Source of the DNA: Lachnospira sp963590775
Lineage (GTDB): Bacteria > Bacillota > Clostridia > Lachnospirales > Lachnospiraceae
Direction of reading: 5' to 3'
DNA length: 64,000 nt
Assembly (NCBI GenBank): GCA_963590775.1
Contig: CAVAPS010000010.1
Coordinates: forward strand, 1-64,000
Part shown: in pieces, positions 52,196 through 60,842 of the stretch
Position numbering within the stretch: position 1 is the first letter of the stretch
Layout of the letters: each line of letters starts with the position of its first letter
The notes under the pieces: model-generated
Database searches by the model: none
Told to the model about the DNA's origin: nothing
Seen by the model: only the letters and a program-made list of their open reading frames with translations
Position numbers and translations under genes: made by a program

Positions 52196-53317
52196 TTAGT
52201 ATGCAGCTTCATATATTTCAAGTATCTGCCCCTCGCTAAGCTGCACATAATTGTTCCTGAGTAGTCTCTGCTGAGTCTTTATTACATCACCTGCGAATAC
52301 TGCAAGGTCTGATTTCTTCACACCGAATTCTGCTAATGGTGCACTCTTTAATACTTTATCCATAAGTGCATAAAGCTCTTCAAGCACATTTTCAGGTGCC
52401 ACAGAAAGACTTTCTGCAATAACAGCCTCAAGGTCATTGATTCTGCCCTCTGGCTTAATCTTTTTGTACATCCTCATGACATCCTTGAACATAAGCTGGT
52501 TAGACTGTCCATGAGGTATATGATATACAGAGCCTAATGGATAAGCACACGCATGAACTGCTGCACAGCCTGCATAGCCGAATCCAAGTCCTGCCCAGTT
52601 AGAGGCCTTTAAAAAGTCTGCCGCATATGTCTTCCATGCGTCTTCACCCCCGGCTTCCACAGAAGCCTTCCAGCATGTAAGAATAGTCTTAAGTGCCTCT
52701 GTCGAAAAAATTCGTGAAATACTGCAGCCATTAGGGCTTAAAAAAGATTCAACGCTGTGAACCATTGCATCTATTGATGATGTAGCAAATATTTTATACG
52801 GAAGTGAGTCTAACATATTAGTTATCATCACTGCGCTGTCTGCAAGCATAGCCGGATCTGCAAGTCCCATTTTTACACCCTTGCTAACGCGGTTAATTAC
52901 TGAAATATTAGTAACCTCGCTTCCAGTTCCACAGGTTGTAGGAACAATGATAAGTGGGTGAACCTTTGTAAGCTTTCCAACCCTGTCATAAAGGTCATCT
53001 ACAGTATCTTCCTTTCCTGCAACAGCAACAACCTTTGCAATATCAATAACCGTACCGCCACCTACAGCAATTATACGGTCATATGTCTTATCGCGGAGCT
53101 CATTTAGAATAGCATCCACCATGCCATCTGTCGGCTCGCCCTTGCCGTACTTCTCTCTAAAAAGTGTCTGCACACCTGTATTAAGCGGTGCTATGTACTT
53201 GTCAAATGTATGTCCACCGCATAGTACAAGGTCTTTTTCACCGATTCCGGCTTCCTTAGCAAACTGTTCAAATGTATCAAATTCCTGTATTTCTGTCTTT
53301 ATAGAAAAGCCTTTCAT
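52196..53317 (-). CDS. 4hbD: 4-hydroxybutyrate dehydrogenase (iron-containing alcohol dehydrogenase)
   Basis: Probably reduces succinate semialdehyde to 4-hydroxybutyrate with NAD(P)H. The 373-residue protein belongs to the iron-dependent alcohol dehydrogenases: nucleotide loop IIAVGGGTVIDIAK, PTTCGTGSEVTN, and metal ligands in SSIDAMVHSVE and YHIPHGQSNQ. It resembles the clostridial 4-hydroxybutyrate dehydrogenase closely as I remember it (EKYGKGEP, LPYKIFATSSIDA, QQRLLRNNY have direct counterparts). Position as the last gene after a GABA aminotransferase supports this substrate. It begins five bases after the permease stop, with AGGAGG. Confidence 0.88.
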   Translation of the reverse strand: MKGFSIKTEIQEFDTFEQFAKEAGIGEKDLVLCGGHTFDKYIAPLNTGVQTLFREKYGKGEPTDGMVDAILNELRDKTYDRIIAVGGGTVIDIAKVVAVAGKEDTVDDLYDRVGKLTKVHPLIIVPTTCGTGSEVTNISVINRVSKGVKMGLADPAMLADSAVMITNMLDSLPYKIFATSSIDAMVHSVESFLSPNGCSISRIFSTEALKTILTCWKASVEAGGEDAWKTYAADFLKASNWAGLGFGYAGCAAVHACAYPLGSVYHIPHGQSNQLMFKDVMRMYKKIKPEGRINDLEAVIAESLSVAPENVLEELYALMDKVLKSAPLAEFGVKKSDLAVFAGDVIKTQQRLLRNNYVQLSEGQILEIYEAAY

Positions 53318-53322
53318 CTGCT

Positions 53323-55425
53323 TTAAGCCTCCTTCTTCAACTTCTTAGCATCTTCCTTTTCAAACTTTCGTTCAATCATTTCAATAATCATATCTGCTGT
53401 GTCTTCCCAGCCTAATATACTGCTGTTAATCATAATATCTCTTGTATGTCTGTCGCCACGCTTCTTTCCGGTAATATATTCATGTCTTGCATGCTGTGAC
53501 TTATCTACAGACTCCCATTCTTCTTTAGCCTTATGTTCATTCTTTATGCCCTTCTTTCTGGCTACGCAGGCAATCTCATCTTCAACAGGTGCATATATAA
53601 ATACATTTATAACATCATCCCTGTCGCGTAAGATATAATCGCTGCTTCGTCCGACAATAACACAGGAAGATTTCTCAGCGAAATTATTGATTGTTTCAAA
53701 CTGCGCATCTATAACTCTGTTGGAAAGGTTGGCATAACGCACACCATATGATGTATCAAAACCATAGCGGACACCGATTTTACTATCAGCTTCCTCAACA
53801 AGCCCTTTATCAACACCTATCTGTGCTACGACCTTATCTACAAGATCTCTGTCATAATACTCTATTCCTAACTTCTGCGCTATCATCTTAGCGATTTCAG
53901 GACCACCACTTCCATACTCACAGCCTACTGTGATGATGAAATGTCTGTCTGGATACTTAGCATCTGGAAGTACAACTTCTTCCTGTTCCTCTGCCTTTTC
54001 ATTATCCTCAACAATAAATATATCGCGTCCGAATTCTGCTCCATATTTATTCTTAGAATAGAAGTAGAAAAATACTCCGAGTGCAAGCCAGATACCAACT
54101 ACAACCCATTCCTGCCATACAAGCGCTGCTGAAAATGATGCCGGAATAATGTACAGCAATGTCATGAAACCAGCCATAATTACAGCCATTGCTCCGACAA
54201 ATCCACCAGCCTTAACCTTGTAAGGTCTTTCCATCTCAGGTCTTTTCTTTCTTAAGATACAGAATGAAATTGAAACAAACATGTATGCAATAACACATCC
54301 AAATGATGCTGCATCTACTAGCCATACAAGCACACCTCTTCCAAAAAATGGAGCTGCGACACATGCAATACCACAAAGGATGATTGCTGCTTCAGGAGTT
54401 TTATTCTTTCCAAGCTTCCCGAAAAACGCCGGAATCATGAGTGACTCACCCATTGAGTAAAGAGCGCGGCTTCCGCCCATAAGGAATGAATTCCATGATG
54501 TGATAATTCCGCATAAACCGCCAATGATAAGAACCTTTCCCATAAGTGGTGAGTTAAATGCTATCTCTATAGCCTTAGCTGAAACAAGTCCGTTCTGTGA
54601 ATTCATTTCCTGCGCAATTGCACTCTGTGGCATTATATAACACACTGCAAATACTATAAGCAGGTACCATGCAACTGCTAAGAATATTGAAAGGAGCATA
54701 ATCTTACCAATCTTCTTATAAGGTACATTAATTTCCTCTGCTGCCTGTGGAATTACATCAAAGCCTATGAAGAGGAATGGTGTCATGCAGGCTACCTTGA
54801 ATACACTTCCGAGTGTTGAGCCTGTAGCTGATTCCCACATCTGTCCTGTAATGTTAGAGCCATCTCCGTTGACTGCTGAGCCTACTACAAGAAGAATTCC
54901 TGCAATAGCAATGATTGCTGTAAGAATTGTCTGCAGCATGGCAGCAGTCTTAGCACCCTTCATATTGATGTATGTGATTAATAATGCAAATCCGACACCT
55001 AATAGAATAGTTGTTAAGTAGATATCTTTTCCTGCTATTGTATACAGGTATACCTGATTAAACTTAGGAAAAAGATATGTAATAACTGTTGGAAGTGCGG
55101 TTGCCTCAAACGCTGAGGTAGCCACATATCCTAATATAATCATCCATGTACACACAAATGAACCTGTAGGTCCCATAGCCCTGTAACTGAATACATGCTC
55201 TCCGCCGCACTGAGGCATTGCTGATGTAAGTTCTGCGTAGGTAAGTCCTACGAAGAATACCATAACACCACCGATAAGCATTGCTATCATTGAGCCCATA
55301 AAGCCTGCTGTTGCAATCCAGTCACCCGAATTGATAACCCAGCCCCAGCCTATCATCGCACCAAATGCTATAACAAGTATGTCCCAGGCACCCATTACCT
55401 TATCAAATTTAGATTTCTGCTCCAT
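53323..55425 (-). CDS. APC-family amino-acid permease fused to cytidylate-kinase-like domain
   Basis: A 700-residue fusion. Residues 1-~470 are an APC-superfamily amino-acid permease of about 12 helices (WGWVINSGDWIATAGF, AELTSAMPQCGGEHVFSYR), here most likely for GABA or glutamate. A charged linker follows, and residues ~490-695 are a cytidylate-kinase-like domain: IITVGCEYGSGGPEIAK, KLGIEYYDRDLVDKV, CVIVGRSSDYILRD, NVFIYAP. The P-loop-like glycine segment reads GSGGPE where family members usually have GSGGRE, so kinase activity is doubtful. ATG 55425 has GGGAGGA upstream. It sits between gabT and 4hbD, 45 bases after gabT. Confidence 0.9.
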   Translation of the reverse strand: MEQKSKFDKVMGAWDILVIAFGAMIGWGWVINSGDWIATAGFMGSMIAMLIGGVMVFFVGLTYAELTSAMPQCGGEHVFSYRAMGPTGSFVCTWMIILGYVATSAFEATALPTVITYLFPKFNQVYLYTIAGKDIYLTTILLGVGFALLITYINMKGAKTAAMLQTILTAIIAIAGILLVVGSAVNGDGSNITGQMWESATGSTLGSVFKVACMTPFLFIGFDVIPQAAEEINVPYKKIGKIMLLSIFLAVAWYLLIVFAVCYIMPQSAIAQEMNSQNGLVSAKAIEIAFNSPLMGKVLIIGGLCGIITSWNSFLMGGSRALYSMGESLMIPAFFGKLGKNKTPEAAIILCGIACVAAPFFGRGVLVWLVDAASFGCVIAYMFVSISFCILRKKRPEMERPYKVKAGGFVGAMAVIMAGFMTLLYIIPASFSAALVWQEWVVVGIWLALGVFFYFYSKNKYGAEFGRDIFIVEDNEKAEEQEEVVLPDAKYPDRHFIITVGCEYGSGGPEIAKMIAQKLGIEYYDRDLVDKVVAQIGVDKGLVEEADSKIGVRYGFDTSYGVRYANLSNRVIDAQFETINNFAEKSSCVIVGRSSDYILRDRDDVINVFIYAPVEDEIACVARKKGIKNEHKAKEEWESVDKSQHARHEYITGKKRGDRHTRDIMINSSILGWEDTADMIIEMIERKFEKEDAKKLKKEA

Positions 55426-55470
55426 AATATATCCTCCCACAATTAAGTTGTGGTTAAAACCACATTTGCA

Positions 55471-56844
55471 CTACGCTTCTAACGCTTCCTTCAAAGCCTC
55501 CTCAAAGATTTCAAGACCCTTCTCCATCTGTTCATCTGTCATTGTAAGTGGAGCTAAGAATCTTACAGTGTTGCTTGCTGTTCCGCAGCTCTCAAGAAGA
55601 AGTCCCTTCTGCATAGCATTCTGGATAAGGTCTGCAACAAGCTTAGTAGCAGGCTCTTTAGTTTCTCTGTCTTTAACAAATTCAATACCAATCATTGCAC
55701 CAAGACCTCTTACATCACCGATTACATCATATTTGTCCTGAAGTTCCTTGTAACGCTTTGTAATTGTTTCACCGATATGTCTTGCCTTAGCAGCATAATC
55801 ATCACGCTTCATAACATCCATTACTGCAAGTGCTGATGCTGCTGCAACAGGATTACCACAGAATGTACCACCAATTGTTCCTGCAGGTGCTGCATCCATA
55901 ACTTCTGCTCTTGCTGTAATTGCTGAGATTGGAAGACCAGCACCAAGTGACTTAGCTGTTGTGATAATATCAGGAGCTGCTCCTGCCTCTGCCCAGTATT
56001 CTGATGCATAGTACTTTCCTGTTCTGCAGTTACCGCACTGAACTTCATCAGCAATCATTAAGATTCCGTTGTCATCACAAATCTTTCTTACTGCCTTAAC
56101 CCATTCGATTGGTGCTGGAATAAATCCGCCTTCGCCCTGGAATGGCTCAACAATCATGCAGGCAATTTCACTTGCAGGTGCGCCCTCGTCGAATATTCTG
56201 GTAAGCTCATTTACATAGTACTGGATTGCTTCTGCCTCTGTATAACCCTTAGGTGCTCTGTAAAGATATGGATAAGGTGCTCTGTAGATAGCTGATGGGA
56301 ATGGTCCCATGCCTACTGCATATGCCTTCTTTGCTGTAAGTGCCATTGTAAGGTTAGTTCTTCCGTGGAAAGCACCTGTAAAGCAGATAACGCCTTCTCT
56401 CTTAGTAAATGCTTTTGCAATCTTAACTGCATTTTCATCACACTCAGCACCTGAGTTAGCAAAGTATGTTTTCTTGACATCACCTTTGCACGGCATAATC
56501 TCATTAAGTTTTTCTGCTAAAGTTACATATCCGTCATGAACATATACATTGAAGATTGTATGGAAATATTTCTCTGTCTGTGCCTTAACTGCCTCAATTA
56601 CCTCTGGATGAGAATAACCGATATTAAGAACGCCTACGCCTCCAACCCAGTCAAGGAACTTATTGCCGTCAAGATCCTCAAACATTGCGCCGCCGCCCTG
56701 CTTGATACATATTGGATATGCCTTTCCGCAAAGTGCCTTTGGAATAGCTGCATTTCTTCTGTCAAGAAGCTCCTGTGACTTAGGTCCTGGAACCTGCTCT
56801 GTAATAATTTCTGGAAGTGCCTTTGATAATTCTGTAGTTGTCAT
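55471..56844 (-). CDS. gabT: 4-aminobutyrate aminotransferase
   Basis: PLP-dependent class III aminotransferase that converts GABA and 2-oxoglutarate to succinate semialdehyde and glutamate. The 457-residue protein has NSGAECDENAVKIA (phosphate-binding), GAFHGRTN, the PLP-ring Asp in LMIADEVQCG, and the Schiff-base lysine in ITTAKSLGAGLP. The residues after the Asp (QCGNCRTG) differ from the common QSGFGRTG. AAGGAGG precedes the ATG. First gene of a three-gene operon with a matching permease and dehydrogenase. Confidence 0.9.
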   Translation of the reverse strand: MTTTELSKALPEIITEQVPGPKSQELLDRRNAAIPKALCGKAYPICIKQGGGAMFEDLDGNKFLDWVGGVGVLNIGYSHPEVIEAVKAQTEKYFHTIFNVYVHDGYVTLAEKLNEIMPCKGDVKKTYFANSGAECDENAVKIAKAFTKREGVICFTGAFHGRTNLTMALTAKKAYAVGMGPFPSAIYRAPYPYLYRAPKGYTEAEAIQYYVNELTRIFDEGAPASEIACMIVEPFQGEGGFIPAPIEWVKAVRKICDDNGILMIADEVQCGNCRTGKYYASEYWAEAGAAPDIITTAKSLGAGLPISAITARAEVMDAAPAGTIGGTFCGNPVAAASALAVMDVMKRDDYAAKARHIGETITKRYKELQDKYDVIGDVRGLGAMIGIEFVKDRETKEPATKLVADLIQNAMQKGLLLESCGTASNTVRFLAPLTMTDEQMEKGLEIFEEALKEALEA

Positions 56845-57106
56845 AATAAAATCCTCCTTATTGATGAAGTTTTTGAATACCTGTTGGTATTCTCATCGCT
56901 ACTCGCGCTCATAGCTCAGATGACAGAACTTCGTTCTGTCATTGTCGCGGTGCTACTCGCGCAAAAAAGGTGCCGAGAATTATCTATTCTCGACACCTTT
57001 GTCTTTCAAAAACTTTAAATTATTTTGTTTATGGTCTGAATTATACTATTTTTTCTTCGTTTATCAATGTCTCTGATTAACTATATTAATTGTGCACCGT
57101 GCACAA
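56845..57106 (-). promoter_or_regulatory. GABA operon control region: promoter, upstream palindrome, structured leader
   Basis: Minus strand: TTGATA (57062-57067), 16-base spacer, TATAAT (57040-57045). Upstream is a palindrome TTGTGCAC-C-GTGCACAA (57090-57106), centred about 65 bases before the start, a suitable activator site for the PucR protein encoded next door. The ~190-base leader holds a terminator (56963-57000), then GCGCGAGTAGC repeated (56952-56962 and 56898-56908) around a perfect 10-bp hairpin (56920-56942), then a 7-bp hairpin (56875-56892). Confidence 0.65.
56963..57000 (-). terminator. Intrinsic terminator in the gabT leader / after pucR
   Basis: Minus strand stem AAAGGTGTCGAGAAT/ATTCTCGGCACCTTT (15 bp, one mismatch), 5-base loop, T run. 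It can end pucR transcripts, but it also lies about 35 bases downstream of the gabT promoter, so it may act as a leader attenuator. Confidence 0.85.
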
Positions 57107-57133
57107 ATAAATATTTTCACACTGAATCTGCAT

Positions 57134-58327
57134 TTATTTTCTGCCGCGATAGCTTCTTATCATAAATGCAAGCTTTAACTCAAGGCATGTATCCAGATTC
57201 TCAAAATCAACTCCAAGCAGTTCTCTTATCTTGTTGAGCCTGTAATTGAGCGTGTTTCTGTGAATAATCAGGCTCTGCGCTGTCTCTTTTACATTGCAGT
57301 TGTGGTTAAGAAAGCTCTCCAGTGTCTCGCACAGACTGCCGTTATTAATCTCGTCAGCGTCTATGAGCTTGCCAATATTCTTCACAACATAATCGTCCAG
57401 AAACCTGCTGTCTGTAACCTTCGATATAAAGGTATATATTCCCTGCTCTTTATAAAAGAAGATTCTCTCCTCTGTATCAGAAACCGAAGCAACCTTAACT
57501 GCTTCCGCAGCTTCTCTTCGGCTGCTTTTCACATCTTCAAGATATTCAACGCTACTTCCAATTCCAGTCTTAATACAAATGTGGTATTTCCTGTCAGCAT
57601 TTTCAATGATACGCTTTAACACTGCCTTCAAGTCCTCATCACTTATCCTGTCTGTTGAAACAAGTGCAAGGACGCTTCCAGTCTGCGGCATTACAAGCAC
57701 GCTTCCTGAATAAAATGAGAACTCCATATTGATAATGCTTCTTATCTCCTGTCCAGTTGATAATAAATCTTTGCTGCCACGACAGTTCTTTCTAAATACG
57801 AATTCAACAACGCAGAAGCTTCCTGTCAGATCAATTCCAAGAAACTGTGCCTGCTCAAGCACGCTGTCACGGTTAAGATGCTCCGCATCAAGAATTGACG
57901 CAAATACCTGCTCCTCAAGGTTTCTGTTGTTCTCCTCAAGTACGAGCCTTTTACACAATATTTGCGACAAATCCACAAGCGGGAATTTCTCCGGAAGTTC
58001 AAAAAGCGGAAGTCCTTCTTTATTACAATACTCGATAAGCTCCGGCAGAATCTGTCCCTCATTGATTCCGAGCGCAGCAATCCCATAATCGACCATGCTT
58101 GTAATCAGCGCCATCAGCTTATTCTTATCCTCCGTCAAATCAGGATTCGTCAGCACCACGAACTCACCGCCATGAATATAATCTTCAACATGATACTCGT
58201 TCTTAACACACTGCAGGCAGTCCGCAAAATATATCCACCTTATCGTGTTCTTCATGCCTGCAGCTCCCGCCTTCATATTCAGCACATTATTTAATTGTGG
58301 GATTCTTGTCATATCTTCGCAATTCAT
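57134..58327 (-). CDS. PucR-family transcriptional regulator
   Basis: A 397-residue regulator with an N-terminal PucR domain (about 1-125, LNNVLNMKAGAAGMKNTIRW), a central CdaR/GGDEF-like region (about 165-300) and a C-terminal PucR helix-turn-helix (NVKETAQSLIIHRNTLNYRLNKIRELLG). Such proteins usually activate adjacent catabolic operons in response to their substrate. It is directly upstream of gabT in the same direction and is the likely GABA-responsive activator. Confidence 0.9.
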   Translation of the reverse strand: MNCEDMTRIPQLNNVLNMKAGAAGMKNTIRWIYFADCLQCVKNEYHVEDYIHGGEFVVLTNPDLTEDKNKLMALITSMVDYGIAALGINEGQILPELIEYCNKEGLPLFELPEKFPLVDLSQILCKRLVLEENNRNLEEQVFASILDAEHLNRDSVLEQAQFLGIDLTGSFCVVEFVFRKNCRGSKDLLSTGQEIRSIINMEFSFYSGSVLVMPQTGSVLALVSTDRISDEDLKAVLKRIIENADRKYHICIKTGIGSSVEYLEDVKSSRREAAEAVKVASVSDTEERIFFYKEQGIYTFISKVTDSRFLDDYVVKNIGKLIDADEINNGSLCETLESFLNHNCNVKETAQSLIIHRNTLNYRLNKIRELLGVDFENLDTCLELKLAFMIRSYRGRK

Positions 58328-58335
58328 GTTGTCAC

Positions 58336-59640
58336 CTACCTTGATGTGAAATTGGTTATCCTATCGATATTATAAAGAGGTATGTTAGTCATCCAGTCCT
58401 GCTCCCGGTAATCTGACATAGATGTCCTCACTACATAATCAGGATTATATTTATCACAAAATGCTCTTAAACTCTTGGCTCTTAAATTTTCCTCTGCCTT
58501 TACTTCAATTGGAATAACAGATGTTTTACCCTGCACAAGAAAATCAATTTTTCCTCTGGAATTCTGTGCAGAATAGCAATAAGGTACAATCCCTGCTTCA
58601 CTGATAAGCTGCTGCAATACATACTGCTCTGTCAATGCTCCCTTAAATTCCGTAAAAATTCTGTTGCCATCAATAATAACCTTCGCATCTAAATCTGTCA
58701 TGGCAATAAGAAGCCCTATATCAAACAAAAACATTTTAAATGAGTCTAAATCCATATATGCTTTCAATGGAAGTACAGGCTTACTAACTCTTGCTACTTT
58801 ATGAATAAGTCCGCAATCGAGCAGCCACTGTATTGCAAGTTCAAAATCTTTAGCTCTTGCACCCTCTCTTACCTGTCCATAAATATATTTCTTATTTTCC
58901 TTCGCAAGTTGCATAGGAATTGAATCCCACACAAGATTAAGTCGTGGAACAAGACTAATCTCTGCATGTTTGGAAAAATCCTGCCTGTAATAATTCAACA
59001 GATTCTTCTGTATCTCACGAACCCTGTTAAAGTCCGTATTCTCTACATATGATGCCACAACTTCTGGCATTCCGCCAACATAATAATACTCTCTAAGTCT
59101 GTCTATATATTTAGAGCTAAACGTACTTACCATCGATGTATCTTCACCCTTAAGTACATCTACATATCGTTCTTCCCCTAATGCACTTAAGAATTCCTGA
59201 TAGCTTAAGGGATACAAGTTCATAAAGTCAACCTTGCCAACTGGAAATGAAGTACCTGTGTGAAGTGCAACACCCAACAGAGCACCTGCTGCAACAACCG
59301 CATACTCCGGTGCATTTTCACAGAAATATTTAAGTGACGAAAGTGCTTTAGGCACTTCCTGTATCTCGTCAAATATAATAAGTGTATTATGACTGTCAAT
59401 TGTCATTCCTGTCTCTATACTTATTGCCATAATAATCCTGGGGATGTTAATTTCACCATCAAAAACATTCTTCATTCTTGCATTACTATCAAAGTTCACA
59501 TATGCAACATTTTCAAAACATGTTCTTCCAAACTCCTTCATAAGCCATGTTTTTCCAACCTGTCTTGCCCCCGATTTTGTCAAGTAGGGACTAACATTTT
59601 TTATTATTTTTTCAAATATTGTTTTTCCTCCGGCAGCCAT
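58336..59640 (-). CDS. AAA ATPase with DUF4143-type C-terminus
   Basis: A 434-residue protein of the AAA_14/DUF4143 family. Walker A is GARQVGKT (about residue 25), Walker B LIIFDEIQEVP, followed by the typical AGALLGVAL and NLYPLSYQEF. The C-terminal DUF4143 part ends with a nuclease-like segment FLVQGKTSVIPIEVKAEEN. The segment before Walker A is short and overlaps the upstream gene by 37 bases, so the 5' end may be shortened. Function of the family is unknown; members are frequent in anaerobes and on mobile elements. Confidence 0.85.
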   Translation of the reverse strand: MAAGGKTIFEKIIKNVSPYLTKSGARQVGKTWLMKEFGRTCFENVAYVNFDSNARMKNVFDGEINIPRIIMAISIETGMTIDSHNTLIIFDEIQEVPKALSSLKYFCENAPEYAVVAAGALLGVALHTGTSFPVGKVDFMNLYPLSYQEFLSALGEERYVDVLKGEDTSMVSTFSSKYIDRLREYYYVGGMPEVVASYVENTDFNRVREIQKNLLNYYRQDFSKHAEISLVPRLNLVWDSIPMQLAKENKKYIYGQVREGARAKDFELAIQWLLDCGLIHKVARVSKPVLPLKAYMDLDSFKMFLFDIGLLIAMTDLDAKVIIDGNRIFTEFKGALTEQYVLQQLISEAGIVPYCYSAQNSRGKIDFLVQGKTSVIPIEVKAEENLRAKSLRAFCDKYNPDYVVRTSMSDYREQDWMTNIPLYNIDRITNFTSR

Positions 59641-60842
59641 ACAATCTTCTCCAGCATCTTTTCATAAGGCTCATCTTCGTATGGAAGGTTCATGAAATCT
59701 AATATTTTCATTCCCGGAAACCATTGCTCACAATATACCGGAATAACATGCTCTGGCACAATACCAATGATATCCTGACCGAGTAACCTGTCAGTAATGC
59801 CCTTTGCTTCATATAGATAAACAGCTGTTCCACTATCTCGCAGAACATTATAGAACTTAATTGCTTCAATAGATCTTGACCATGACTTTCCAGCAACTGC
59901 AAGATAGTATCCATTTTCATTATGATGTACATACAATCCAACATGTGTTGAATTACCACCTCTGCATACTTCCCATGGATGACCACCCTTGCGTTGTAAA
60001 TCATTCAACCAGTCTGCAAATTCTGATGGTGATTCTCCATCTATTTCTGACAAACCATTATCCCTGCCATCAGCCATTTTGTAATACTGTTCCTTAGCGG
60101 TTAGTCCTTCCAGATGCTCATACTTATTTGCCTTGTATCCCATTGAGCAAAACTCATAAAATTTATCTGCTGTAATCTCATCAAGATAACTTCCCACAGG
60201 TTTGTTGTCATGCTGCTCTGATATATAAGATACAAATTTCTTAATCTCCGCATCTGTAATGTCTGACAGGTAAGAATCTTTTCGTTCAGGGAATATATCC
60301 CAGTAATCTTTTCTTGATATTGTGCCTGTTCTCTGTCTGGCATTTAGATTATCATTCACATCCTCATTATAGATTCCTTCCTGCATTTGAGCAATACATT
60401 TCTTAACTGCATCCTGCATCCATACAAATAGTTCTTCAACATTGTACTCATATGAAGAGTGAGCTTCCAGAATCCTGGACTGATAGATCAGCTCTCTTCC
60501 AAGAAACATTGCCCTGTAATCATCCCGTTCTATTGTCACAAGATGATACCAGCTTGTTTCGTCCGGATATTCATCATGCCACATTTTCTCAAACTCTTCA
60601 TAATTCTCTACGACCTCTTCATCCTTTAGCCTTTCGTAGTCGTCATAATCATCTATTGTTCCACGTTCTGCTTTCAGCCACAATTCTCTTCTGTTATCCT
60701 CACCGCAAGGCTCAACAGCCTCTAATATTGCATATACCTTGTCAATAGCTTCTAATGTCTTTTTATCAAATACAAATTTTCCGTCTTTTAACACAAAAAT
60801 CCAATGATTCACCTTTGGTGCCTTAATCGTTGTTTCACTCAT
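59604..60842 (-). CDS. Passenger protein of unknown function
   Basis: A 412-residue acidic, soluble protein rich in Tyr, Trp and Glu with no signal peptide or membrane helix. I do not recognise a family. The N-terminal half is mostly helical; the C-terminal part (about 310-380) reads like alternating strands (STHVGLYVHHNENGYYLAVAG). ATG 60842 overlaps the stop of the upstream recombinase frame by eight bases, with AGGAAAG before it, so it was probably co-translated with the recombinase. It belongs to the mobile-element region. Confidence 0.7.
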   Translation of the reverse strand: MSETTIKAPKVNHWIFVLKDGKFVFDKKTLEAIDKVYAILEAVEPCGEDNRRELWLKAERGTIDDYDDYERLKDEEVVENYEEFEKMWHDEYPDETSWYHLVTIERDDYRAMFLGRELIYQSRILEAHSSYEYNVEELFVWMQDAVKKCIAQMQEGIYNEDVNDNLNARQRTGTISRKDYWDIFPERKDSYLSDITDAEIKKFVSYISEQHDNKPVGSYLDEITADKFYEFCSMGYKANKYEHLEGLTAKEQYYKMADGRDNGLSEIDGESPSEFADWLNDLQRKGGHPWEVCRGGNSTHVGLYVHHNENGYYLAVAGKSWSRSIEAIKFYNVLRDSGTAVYLYEAKGITDRLLGQDIIGIVPEHVIPVYCEQWFPGMKILDFMNLPYEDEPYEKMLEKIVWLPEEKQYLKK

